Origin: DASZIT01 sp036264255
GTDB lineage: Bacteria; Actinomycetota; Acidimicrobiia; Acidimicrobiales; RAAP-2
Direction of reading: 5' to 3'
Assembly: GCA_036264255.1 (NCBI GenBank)
Contig: DATARI010000143.1
Coordinates: forward strand, 5,658-69,657
Length of the DNA stretch: 64,000 bases
The notes beneath the pieces were generated by a model. The model saw only the letters and a list, made by a program, of their open reading frames with translations. It ran no database searches and was not told the origin of the DNA. A program made the translations under genes and the position numbers. Each line of letters starts with the position of its first letter. The stretch's first letter is position 1. Below, piece after piece: positions 17,775-25,762 of the stretch.

Positions 17775-19016
17775 ATGGGACGAGTTCTCCTGTTGCTGCC
17801 GACGGCCACCTACCGGGCCCCCGACTTCCTCGCGGCTGCTTCCCGGCTGGGGGTGGAGGTGGTGGTCGGGTCCGAGCGCCGCCAGGCGATGGCCCGGGCC
17901 ATGGGTGATCGGGCGGTGGTGGTCCCCATGGCCGCTCCGGAGGCAGCGGTCGAAGCCATCGCCCAACTCCACCGTCGAACCCCGCTCGATGCCGTCCTGG
18001 CCGTCGACGACCAGGGCATCGTGGTGGCCGCCCGGGCGGCTGAACGGCTCGGATTCCGCCACAATCCGCCCGACGCGGTGGCGGCCACCCGGGACAAGAT
18101 CACCATGCGCCGGAAACTGGAGGCCACCTCCGTCCCCCAACCCCCCTTCCGGGAGGTCCCGCCGGGGGCGGACGCGTCCGCCGCCGCCGCCGACCTCGGC
18201 TACCCCTGTGTGATCAAGCCCACCTCGCGGTCGGCCAGCCAGGGGGTGATCCGGGTCGACGACGACACTCAGGCCGGGTTGGCCGTCGCCCGCATCCAGG
18301 CGATCCTCGGTGACTGCCCGGAGCCGTTGGTGGTCGAACAGTTCGTCCCCGGCGCCGAGGTGGCGGTGGAGGGCCTGCTGGTCGACGGGGAGCTCGAGGT
18401 GCTGGCCGTGTTCGACAAGCCCGACCCGTTGGACGGCCCCTACTTCGAGGAGACCATCTACGTCACCCCCTCCCGCCACTCGCCGTCGACGCTGGCCGCA
18501 GTGGAGGCGCTGACCGCCCGGGCCGCCGAGGCATTGGGCCTGCGGGAAGGTCCCGTCCACGCCGAGATGCGGATCGGTGCCGCCGGGGAGGTGACCATGC
18601 TCGAACTGGCGGCCCGGTCCATCGGGGGCCTCTGCTCCCGCTCCCTGCGCTTCGGGGTGGGGGTCAGCCTCGAGGAGGTCATCCTCCGCCACGCCCTCGG
18701 CATGGGTTTGGACGGGCTCACCCGGGAGACCCAGGCGTCGGGGGTCATGATGCTCCCGATCCGATCGGCCGGGGTGCTGGAGCGGGTGACCGGGCAGCAG
18801 GAAGCTCGGGCCGTCGACGGCGTGGTCGGGCTCGAGATCAGTGTCCCGATGGGACGGGAGGTGGTGCCGCTACCGGAAGGCGACCGGTATCTCGGCTTCC
18901 TCTTCGCCCGGGGGGAGACAGCCGCCGAGGTGGAGGCGGCGTTGCGGCAGGCGGAGTCGTTGCTCGAGGTCCAGCTGGCTCCGGTCCCGGTCGGGGGATC
19001 CGCCCGGCCCCAGTAG
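17775..19016 (+). CDS. ATP-grasp domain protein, probable carboxylate-amine ligase
   Basis: A 413-residue ATP-grasp enzyme that probably activates a carboxylate as an acyl phosphate and joins it to an amine. The substrate is unknown. The N-terminal part is a Rossmann-like domain (MGRVLLLLPTATYRA). The ATP-grasp core has GYPCVIKPTSRSASQGV, VVEQFVPGAEVAVEGLL and the Mg-binding MLELAARSIGG. It resembles L-amino-acid ligases and biotin-carboxylase-like ligases. ATG at 17775 is chosen since longer frames overlap nfuA. The radical SAM gene starts 10 bases after its stop, so the pair looks like one operon with a shared job. Confidence 0.85.
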   Translation: MGRVLLLLPTATYRAPDFLAAASRLGVEVVVGSERRQAMARAMGDRAVVVPMAAPEAAVEAIAQLHRRTPLDAVLAVDDQGIVVAARAAERLGFRHNPPDAVAATRDKITMRRKLEATSVPQPPFREVPPGADASAAAADLGYPCVIKPTSRSASQGVIRVDDDTQAGLAVARIQAILGDCPEPLVVEQFVPGAEVAVEGLLVDGELEVLAVFDKPDPLDGPYFEETIYVTPSRHSPSTLAAVEALTARAAEALGLREGPVHAEMRIGAAGEVTMLELAARSIGGLCSRSLRFGVGVSLEEVILRHALGMGLDGLTRETQASGVMMLPIRSAGVLERVTGQQEARAVDGVVGLEISVPMGREVVPLPEGDRYLGFLFARGETAAEVEAALRQAESLLEVQLAPVPVGGSARPQ

Positions 19017-19026
19017 CCTCGCCCCT

Positions 19027-20406
19027 GTGCGAGTGCTGCTGGTGTCCACCTACGAACTCGGCAACCAGCCCCTGGGTCTGGCCAAGCCGGCGGCGGCGTT
19101 GGAGGCGGCCGGGCACCAGGTGCGATGTGTCGACGTGGCCGTCGACCCGATCCCGGCCGCCGAGTTCGATTGGGCCGACCGGGTGGCGTTCTCGGTGCCG
19201 ATGCACACCGCCATGCGACTGGCCCTCCAGGTGGCCGGGTCGGTTCGGGCCCGTCGTCCGGAGTTGCCGCTCTGCTTCTATGGCCTCTATGCGACGGTGA
19301 GCCGCGATCTCACCCTGAGGTACCCCGCCGACGCGGTGATCGCCGGGGAGTACGAGGAGGGCCTGGTGGCGTGGGCCGCCGGCGGGGAGCCGGGGCCGGC
19401 CATCCAGCTGACCCGCCAGCCCGCCCGCCTACCCCAGCGCCTCCGGTTGCCGACCCTGGATCGCTACACCCGCCTGGCCGCCGGCGGGGAGGAGCGGTTG
19501 GTCGGCTCGGTGGAGGCGAGCCGGGGATGCTCGCACCGCTGCCGGCACTGCCCGGTGCCGGTCGTCTATGACGGGCGGGTGCGGCCGGTCGACGAGGCGG
19601 CGGTGGTGGCCGATGTCGACCAGTTGGTGGCGGCCGGAGCCCGGCATCTGACGTTCTCGGATCCGGACTTCCTCAACATGCCGGCGCACTCTCGTCGGGT
19701 GATCGCCGCCATCCATCCCCGCCATCCGGAGCTGACGTTCGATTGCACCGTCAAGGTGGAACACGTCCTGCGCCATCCCGGTGTCTGGCCCGAAATGGCC
19801 GACTCCGGCTGCGTCTTCGTCGTCTCGGCCTTCGAGTCGGTCGACGATCAGATCCTCGGTTACCTCGACAAGGGCCACACGGTGGCCGACGCCTCCGAGT
19901 CGATCGTCCGGTTGCGCCGGCACGGCATCGAGGTGCGCCCGTCGTGGCTGCCGTTCACCCCCTGGACCACCATCGACGGACTGGTCGACCTCCTCGACTT
20001 CGTGATCGTCCACGACCTGGTCCCCAACGTCGACCCGGTGCAGTACGCGGTCCGCCTGCTGCTCCCCGAAGGGTCGCTCCTCCTCGACCGGCCGGAGATG
20101 ACCCCCTTCCTCGGTCCGTTCGACGCCGACCGGCTGGGTTGGACCTGGTCGCATCCCGACCCGGCGGTCGATCAACTCCAACAGGACCTGTCGGCCCTGG
20201 TCGAAGCGCGGGTGGACCAGGACCCGGGGCTGACCTTCGATGCGATCGATCGGCTGGTCCGCGATCGGTCAACTGTCCACCGGCGTCGTCCGGAGGTCGG
20301 GGCCGTCTCCCGCGGGCCCTCCGGGCCGCGACCCAGGCTCACCGAGTCGTGGTTCTGCTGCAGCGAGCCCACCGAAGCGCAGCTGGCACCGCTGTCGATC
20401 CGATGA
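19027..20406 (+). CDS. Radical SAM protein with Cys-Cys-x-Glu-Pro tail
   Basis: A 459-residue radical SAM enzyme of unknown substrate. Residues 1-160 form a Rossmann-like, B12-binding-like domain (VRVLLVSTYELGNQPLGLAKPA). The cluster motif is CSHRCRHC at Cys 168, 172 and 175, followed by a DPDFLN turn and an SPASM-free barrel. The C-terminus reads ESWFCCSEPTEAQ with the adjacent pair at Cys 444-445. This matches a family I know as CUAEP/CCAEP-tail radical SAM proteins, in which some members have selenocysteine in the pair. GTG at 19027 is chosen because it follows the ATP-grasp stop by 10 bases and preserves the full N-terminal domain. Confidence 0.85.
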   Translation: MRVLLVSTYELGNQPLGLAKPAAALEAAGHQVRCVDVAVDPIPAAEFDWADRVAFSVPMHTAMRLALQVAGSVRARRPELPLCFYGLYATVSRDLTLRYPADAVIAGEYEEGLVAWAAGGEPGPAIQLTRQPARLPQRLRLPTLDRYTRLAAGGEERLVGSVEASRGCSHRCRHCPVPVVYDGRVRPVDEAAVVADVDQLVAAGARHLTFSDPDFLNMPAHSRRVIAAIHPRHPELTFDCTVKVEHVLRHPGVWPEMADSGCVFVVSAFESVDDQILGYLDKGHTVADASESIVRLRRHGIEVRPSWLPFTPWTTIDGLVDLLDFVIVHDLVPNVDPVQYAVRLLLPEGSLLLDRPEMTPFLGPFDADRLGWTWSHPDPAVDQLQQDLSALVEARVDQDPGLTFDAIDRLVRDRSTVHRRRPEVGAVSRGPSGPRPRLTESWFCCSEPTEAQLAPLSIR

Positions 20407-20421
20407 GCCGCGGTTCGGCGA

Positions 20422-22722
20422 TCAGACGGTGACCAGCTCCGCCCGCAGCTGGCGGGCGGCCGCCACCATGTGCTCGAGGGCGGGGATCACCTGGTCATAG
20501 CGGCGGGTCTTGAGGCCGCAGTCGGGGTTGACCCACACCCGGCCCGGGCCGAGCGCCTCGACGGCCCGGTGGAGGAGCCCCTGGATCTCTTCCACGGTGG
20601 GCACCCCCGGGTTGTGGACGTCGTAGACCCCGGGCCCGACCCCACCCTGGTAGTCGGCCGCCTGGAGGTCGGCCGCCAGGGCCATGCCGGAACGGGCCGC
20701 CTCCAGCGACACCACGTCGATGTCGAGCTCGCCGAGTGCGCCGACGATGTCACCGAGTTGGGCGTAACACATGTGGGTGTGGATCTGGGTACGGGCGTCG
20801 GCCGGTGCGGTCACCACCCGGAAGACGCGGGTGGCCCAGGCCAGGTAGCCGGCGTGGTCGGCGCGACGGAGGGGAAGGCCTTCCCGGAGTCCCGGCTCGT
20901 CCACCTGGATCACCGCGATGCCGTCGGACTGGAGGTCGACCAACTCGTCGCGGATGGCCAAGGCGAGCTGGAGGGCGGTTTCCGACTCGGGTTGGTCGTC
21001 ACGCACGAACGACCACCGGAGCATGGTCACCGGGCCGGTCAGCATGCCCTTCACCGGTTTCGAGGTTCGGGACTGGGCGTAACCGGTCCACTCGGTGGTC
21101 ATCGGGGTAGGCCGGGACACATCGCCCACCAGCACCGGGGGCCGCACGTACCGGGAACCGAAGGATTGAACCCACCCCTCGACGGGCAGGACGAACCCGG
21201 TCAACTGGTCGGCGAAGTAGCGGACCATGTCATCCCGCTCGGGCTCCCCGTGCACCAGGACGTCCAGCCCGATCTCCTCCTGGGTACGGATGACCCGGTC
21301 GACCTCGGCGCGCAGCGACCCCTGATAGGCAGCATCGTCGAGGCGGTGCGCCCGCCACCCGGCGCGGGCCGCCCGCAGCTCGGCGGTCTGGGGAAAGGAT
21401 CCGATGGTGGTGGTGGGCAACGGGGGCAACCCCAGTCGCTCCTGTTGGGCCGCCGCCCGGTGTTCCGGGCCCACCGGTCGGCGGGGGTCGGACTCGCCGA
21501 ACCCGCCGGCCCGCCGGCGAACGGCGTCGTTCACCACCCGGGAGGAGTGCTGCCTCGAATCGCGGGCTCTCCGGCTGGCCTCGAGTTGTCCGGCGATGGC
21601 CTCCCGGCCGAGGCCGAAGCCCTTGGCCAGGGTGGCCACTTCGTCCAGCTTCTCCTCCGCGAAGGCCAACCAGGGGAGGACCTCGGCGGGAAGGCCGTGC
21701 TCGTCCCCGAGGCTCACCGGTACGTGCAACAGCGAGCAGGAGGTGGACACGACCACCTCGGCGGACAGATCCTGGAGCCGGTCGAGCAGGTCGAGGGAAG
21801 GCTCCAGATCGTTGGCCCACACATTGCGCCCGTCGACCACCCCGGCCATGAGGATCTTGTCCCCCAGCCCGCCGGCGGCCCGCAGGAGGGAGAGGTTCTC
21901 GGCGCCCCGGCAGAAATCGAGGCCCACCGCCTCCACCGGAAGATCGGCCAGCACCGGGAGGGCATCACCGACGTGGCCGAAGTAGGTGGACACCACCAGA
22001 CCGGGCCGGTCGGTAGAGTCGGCCAGTCGCCGGTAGGCGTCCCGGAAGGCGGTGAGGGTCTCGGTGTCCCGATCCTCCACCAGCGCCGGTTCGTCCAGGC
22101 GTACCCACGAAACCCCGGCCCGGTGGAGTTCGGTCAGCACCTCGCCATAGGCGCCGACCAGGGGCTCGAGCCGGCGCAGGACATCGGTGCCGTCAGGGTG
22201 CGAGCTCCGGAGCAGGAGGGTCAGGGGTCCGAGGAGCACCGGGGTGGTGGCGATCCCCAGCGCCTGCGCCTCGGCCACCTCCCCGAGCGGCTTGGCGGCG
22301 TCGGCGGTGAAGACGGGAGCAGGGCCGAGCTCGGGCACCAGGTGGTGGTAGTTGGTGTCGAACCATTTGGTCAGCTCGAACGGGGTGGCCGTCTGGCCGT
22401 CGACCGACCCGCCCCGGGCCATGGCGAAGTAGCGGTCGAGGTCGACGGGGAAGCCGGCGGATCGGAACCGGTCGGGGATGGCTCCGATCATCACCGCGGC
22501 GTCGAGGACATGGTCGTAGAGGGAGAAGTCGTTGGATGGCAGGAAGTCGATCCCGGCGGCAGCCAGCTGCTGCCAGTTGTGCTGTCGTATCTCCGCCGCC
22601 ACCCGCTGGAGGTCCTCGGCGGGGATGTTCCCGGCCCAGAAGGATTCGAGGGCCCGCTTCAGTGATCGGCCGGCTCCGATCCGGGGCATCCCGTGCACCG
22701 CGGTCCTGGCCGCCGCGCTCAC
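20422..22722 (-). CDS. metE: Cobalamin-independent methionine synthase
   Basis: Transfers the methyl group of 5-methyltetrahydropteroyl-polyglutamate to homocysteine to make methionine. The 766-residue protein has the two-barrel MetE build. The N-terminal half opens GMPRIGAGRSLKRALESFW. The C-terminal half has the zinc ligands in THMCYAQLGDI (His and Cys), a later Glu, and NPDCGLKTR (Cys). GTG at 22722 keeps the short N-terminal strand seen in relatives; ATG at 22689 is the alternative. It converges with the radical SAM gene. No cobalamin or SAM riboswitch could be recognised in the roughly 150 bases upstream. Confidence 0.95.
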   Translation of the reverse strand: MSAAARTAVHGMPRIGAGRSLKRALESFWAGNIPAEDLQRVAAEIRQHNWQQLAAAGIDFLPSNDFSLYDHVLDAAVMIGAIPDRFRSAGFPVDLDRYFAMARGGSVDGQTATPFELTKWFDTNYHHLVPELGPAPVFTADAAKPLGEVAEAQALGIATTPVLLGPLTLLLRSSHPDGTDVLRRLEPLVGAYGEVLTELHRAGVSWVRLDEPALVEDRDTETLTAFRDAYRRLADSTDRPGLVVSTYFGHVGDALPVLADLPVEAVGLDFCRGAENLSLLRAAGGLGDKILMAGVVDGRNVWANDLEPSLDLLDRLQDLSAEVVVSTSCSLLHVPVSLGDEHGLPAEVLPWLAFAEEKLDEVATLAKGFGLGREAIAGQLEASRRARDSRQHSSRVVNDAVRRRAGGFGESDPRRPVGPEHRAAAQQERLGLPPLPTTTIGSFPQTAELRAARAGWRAHRLDDAAYQGSLRAEVDRVIRTQEEIGLDVLVHGEPERDDMVRYFADQLTGFVLPVEGWVQSFGSRYVRPPVLVGDVSRPTPMTTEWTGYAQSRTSKPVKGMLTGPVTMLRWSFVRDDQPESETALQLALAIRDELVDLQSDGIAVIQVDEPGLREGLPLRRADHAGYLAWATRVFRVVTAPADARTQIHTHMCYAQLGDIVGALGELDIDVVSLEAARSGMALAADLQAADYQGGVGPGVYDVHNPGVPTVEEIQGLLHRAVEALGPGRVWVNPDCGLKTRRYDQVIPALEHMVAAARQLRAELVTV

Positions 22723-22754
22723 CCGCTCACCCCGGGATCAGGAGTGGAGGATGC

Positions 22755-22779
22755 GCGGCTCGGCGGCGTTGCGAGCCGC
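22755..22779 (-). terminator. Hairpin between the duplicated-domain lipoprotein gene and metE
   Basis: Perfect 8-bp inverted repeat (GCGGCTCG and CGAGCCGC) with a 9-base loop. It lies after the stop of the lipoprotein gene and before metE on the same strand. There is no T tract, so it could be an attenuating hairpin, a weak terminator or a metE leader element. Confidence 0.35.
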
Positions 22780-22876
22780 TCGACGTCGATCAGCACCTAC
22801 CCACTGTAGGGTCGCCGACCGCGACCATGGTCGCCGCCGCCGGGACCTCAGCCGGCTGCCGCCGGCACCCCTCGCC

Positions 22877-23572
22877 TCAGTGGTTGACCCCGCAGTAGAG
22901 GTCGACATTGTTGCCGGCAGTCTGGACCGCCTGGGTCTGGATGAGCGTCCCGTCATTGGCGGCGACGGCCGCCTGGGCGGCAGTCACCAGGCTCTGCGCG
23001 TCGCTCTGCACCGCCGCCGGGATGTTGGCGGCGAAGTCGTTGATCTTGGCCTGATTGGCCTTGAGGAAGGTGATGGCGTCGGCCGGGGTGGCGGCGTTGC
23101 CAAGGCCGGCGGAGATGGCCGCCTCGTCAGCGCAGAACCCGGACCCCTTGCCGGTACCGAAATTGGCCGGCAGCGGGCTGCCGTCGCCTTGGACTCCGCA
23201 GTAGGTGTCGAGGGCCGCACCGTCGGCGCTGAGCGACGGGTCGCTCAGTCCGCTGGTGCTGTTGTTGGCCACCGCGGTGCGGGCGGCGTTGATGAGCGCC
23301 TGGGCCTGGGTCTTGATGCTGTCATTGGGCAAGTTGTTGGCCAGACCGTCGATGGCCGCCTTGTTCGCCTTCAGGACATTCAAGAAGTCGGAGGCGCTGG
23401 TGACGCTGGACCCCGCCTTGTCCAGGGTGGCGTTGAAGCCGCAGAAGACGGCCTTGCTGGTGGTCGCACTGGCCGTGGTGGTCGGACTGCTGGAATTGCT
23501 GCTGCACGCCGCCACTCCCACCGCCGCCATGCCCACCAGGAACACCATGGTGGCTACTCGCCGCTTGGACAT
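22877..23572 (-). CDS. Lipoprotein made of two tandem copies of one domain
   Basis: A 231-residue secreted lipoprotein of unknown function. The signal peptide MSKRRVATMVFLVGMAAVGVAAC has a lipobox with Cys 23 as the lipidation site, followed by a Ser/Thr linker. Residues 43-128 and 146-230 are clearly related. Each starts with a Phe-Cys, has a KAN(K/Q)A.I..(L/F)A(N/A)N(L/I)P helix, an Ala-rich helix, and ends with YCGV. Each copy therefore has one Cys pair (44/125 and 147/227), probably a disulfide outside the cell. Related proteins with one copy may exist, but I do not recognise a named family. Confidence 0.85.
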   Translation of the reverse strand: MSKRRVATMVFLVGMAAVGVAACSSNSSSPTTTASATTSKAVFCGFNATLDKAGSSVTSASDFLNVLKANKAAIDGLANNLPNDSIKTQAQALINAARTAVANNSTSGLSDPSLSADGAALDTYCGVQGDGSPLPANFGTGKGSGFCADEAAISAGLGNAATPADAITFLKANQAKINDFAANIPAAVQSDAQSLVTAAQAAVAANDGTLIQTQAVQTAGNNVDLYCGVNH

Positions 23573-23681
23573 TTGATGTCACCCCCCGTGCCATCTCTTA
23601 ATTGTGGCGCGATCATCGACCAAGACGGGAGACCTGTCAAGCGCTTCGCCGCCGCGGAGCCGAACAGAGTCGACCGAGTGG

Positions 23682-24482
23682 CTAGCCGCCGGGGGCCGCC
23701 TCCGCCGCCTCGCGCTCGGCCTCGGCCCCCGGGAGGGCGATCGCCTGGTCGGACTCCGCCGGGACCAGGAAGCGGTGGACCAGCGCCGCCACGATCCCCC
23801 CCGCCAGTGGGGCCACCAGGAACAGCCACAGCTGGTGGAGGGCGTCCCCGCCCACGAAGAGGGCCGGCCCCAGGCTGCGAGCCGGGTTGACCGACGTGCC
23901 GGTGATCGGGATGCCGATGAGGTGGACGGTGAGCAGGGCGAAGCCGATGGCCACCCCGGCCACGTTGGAGTTGCCGATCCGGCTGGTGACCACCAGAACC
24001 ACCAGCACGAAGAGGAAGGTGAGGATGGCCTCGGCGGCGAACGCCCCGCCCCAGGGGATGCCGATCATGGAGTGCTTCCCCCATCCGTCGGTGCCGAGGC
24101 CGGTACCCGATTTCGAGTAGAGGGTCGTCGACCGGAATACTTCGTAGAGGGCGCCGGCGCCGATGATGCCGCCGGCCAGCTGGGCCACCCAGTAGCCGAT
24201 GCCTTCGAGCACCGACATGCGCCCGCTGACGACGAAGCCGATGGTCACCGCCGGATTGATGTGACACCCGGAGATGGGTCCGAGCGCGTAAGCCAGGATC
24301 AGCAGGACAAGCCCGAAGGCGAGTGCGGTGGCGACCACCCCGGCGGCAATACTGGTCCCGGTCGAGCCGCCGACGAGTGGCCCGGAAGCCCACTTCCCGA
24401 ACGACAGGGTGGCCACCCCGACCGCGATGAACACCAGGAGTGCGGTTCCGAGACACTCCGCGAACAACTTGCGTGCAGTCAT
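23682..24482 (-). CDS. Aquaporin / MIP family channel
   Basis: Membrane channel for water, or possibly small neutral solutes. The 266-residue protein has six predicted membrane segments and both half-helix motifs, GCHINPAVTIG and GTSVNPARSLGPAL. This makes it AqpZ-like rather than a GlpF glycerol facilitator, since it lacks the extra GlpF loops. The NPARS box with Arg forms the selectivity filter. The C-terminus is an Ala/Glu-rich tail. It stands alone, divergent from the patatin-like gene across 170 bases. Confidence 0.93.
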   Translation of the reverse strand: MTARKLFAECLGTALLVFIAVGVATLSFGKWASGPLVGGSTGTSIAAGVVATALAFGLVLLILAYALGPISGCHINPAVTIGFVVSGRMSVLEGIGYWVAQLAGGIIGAGALYEVFRSTTLYSKSGTGLGTDGWGKHSMIGIPWGGAFAAEAILTFLFVLVVLVVTSRIGNSNVAGVAIGFALLTVHLIGIPITGTSVNPARSLGPALFVGGDALHQLWLFLVAPLAGGIVAALVHRFLVPAESDQAIALPGAEAEREAAEAAPGG

Positions 24483-24652
24483 GTGCGAACCTCCGTTTCG
24501 GGAGGGCTGGCGGCGAACCGACCTGCCCCTCGGTCGCCCGCCAGTGTGTCACGGGCTCCTCCCGGATCCGGGGATATCGGCGGCCACCATCCTGGCCTCC
24601 CGACCGCCGATGGCTCACCCCAAATGCCGCTCGCCGCGGGCAGGATGGAGGG

Positions 24653-25762
24653 GTGCCAACCGTCCAGCCCTTTCAGCGTTCGCCGGAGGATCAACTGGGG
24701 TTCGACCAGGCCAAGGTCGTCCTCCGCCAGCGCGACACCGTCGTTGATCCGGCCACCGGCATCGGCTCGATGCCGGCCGATCTTGTCCTCGAAGGCGGCG
24801 GGGTCAAGGGCATCGGTGTGGTCGGCGCCATGCTCGTCCTCGACGAAGCCGGCTACCACTTCCCGCGGATCGCCGGCACCAGCTCCGGCGCCATCGCCGC
24901 CGCGCTGGCCGCCGCCCTCCAACGTGCCGGACGGAGTCTCAGCCTGCTGAAGGACTATCTGGGAGCGGTGGACTACACCCGGTTCGAGGACAAGAGCCTG
25001 CTACGGAGGCTGTCCGGCAATCTCGGATCCGCTGCCCACCTCCTCTTGGACATGGGCCTCTACTCCGGCGACTACCTGGTCGAATGGCTGTCCCCGATCC
25101 TCGCCGACCTCGGGGTCACCACCTTCGGACACCTGGCGATCGCCCCCGGGGAGGACCCGGGAGCCAGCATCCCCGAGGGCCAGCGCTACCGGCTGTTGGT
25201 GCTGGCCTCCGACATCACCCGCCGGACCCTGATCCGGATGCCCTGGGACTACCCCATCTACGGGCTACCGCCCGACGAGCAGAGCATCGCCGCGGCCGTC
25301 CGGGCCTCCATCTCCATCCCGTTCTTCTTCCAACCGGTCAGGATGAAGACCCAACCGTCGACATCTCCCGGGTACGGAAATTGGCCGGGAGGCACCGTGA
25401 CCCTGGTCGATGGGGGGATGCTCTCCAACTTCCCCATCCAATCCTTCGACCGGGCCGACCAGGCCCCGCCCCGGTGGCCCACCTTCGGGATCAAGCTGTC
25501 GGCCCGACAGATCGCCATGAGCCCGGACCGACCGGCCGGGAGCACGGTGGGGGAGGCCATCGACTGCCTGAAGACGATGGTCACCGAGTGGGACCGCTAC
25601 CACCTCGATGTGGAGACCGCCCGCTCGACCATCTTCGTAGATTGCGGCACCATCAACTCCACCGATTTCGGCATCACCGCCCAGGAACAGCAGCAACTCT
25701 TCGACAGCGGGTGCCGTGCCGCCACCCAGTTTCTGATCGCCCGGGCGGCTGTCCCCGGCTAG
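24653..25762 (+). CDS. Patatin-like phospholipase
   Basis: Predicted serine acyl hydrolase acting on phospholipids or other lipids. The 369-residue protein has the oxyanion motif LEGGGVKGIGVVGA, the nucleophile elbow GTSSGA (GxSxG), and the catalytic Asp in LVDGGMLSNFP, which together define the Ser-Asp dyad. No signal peptide is seen, so it is cytoplasmic or peripheral. GTG at 24653 is chosen because GGATGGAGG immediately precedes it. Its TAG stop overlaps the stop of the convergent ABC transporter gene within a shared CTAG. Confidence 0.9.
   Translation: MPTVQPFQRSPEDQLGFDQAKVVLRQRDTVVDPATGIGSMPADLVLEGGGVKGIGVVGAMLVLDEAGYHFPRIAGTSSGAIAAALAAALQRAGRSLSLLKDYLGAVDYTRFEDKSLLRRLSGNLGSAAHLLLDMGLYSGDYLVEWLSPILADLGVTTFGHLAIAPGEDPGASIPEGQRYRLLVLASDITRRTLIRMPWDYPIYGLPPDEQSIAAAVRASISIPFFFQPVRMKTQPSTSPGYGNWPGGTVTLVDGGMLSNFPIQSFDRADQAPPRWPTFGIKLSARQIAMSPDRPAGSTVGEAIDCLKTMVTEWDRYHLDVETARSTIFVDCGTINSTDFGITAQEQQQLFDSGCRAATQFLIARAAVPG

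Noticed and set aside
22723..22876. Cobalamin riboswitch upstream of metE
   Set aside because: No B12 box or matching long-range structure could be recognised and the space is short for the full aptamer.
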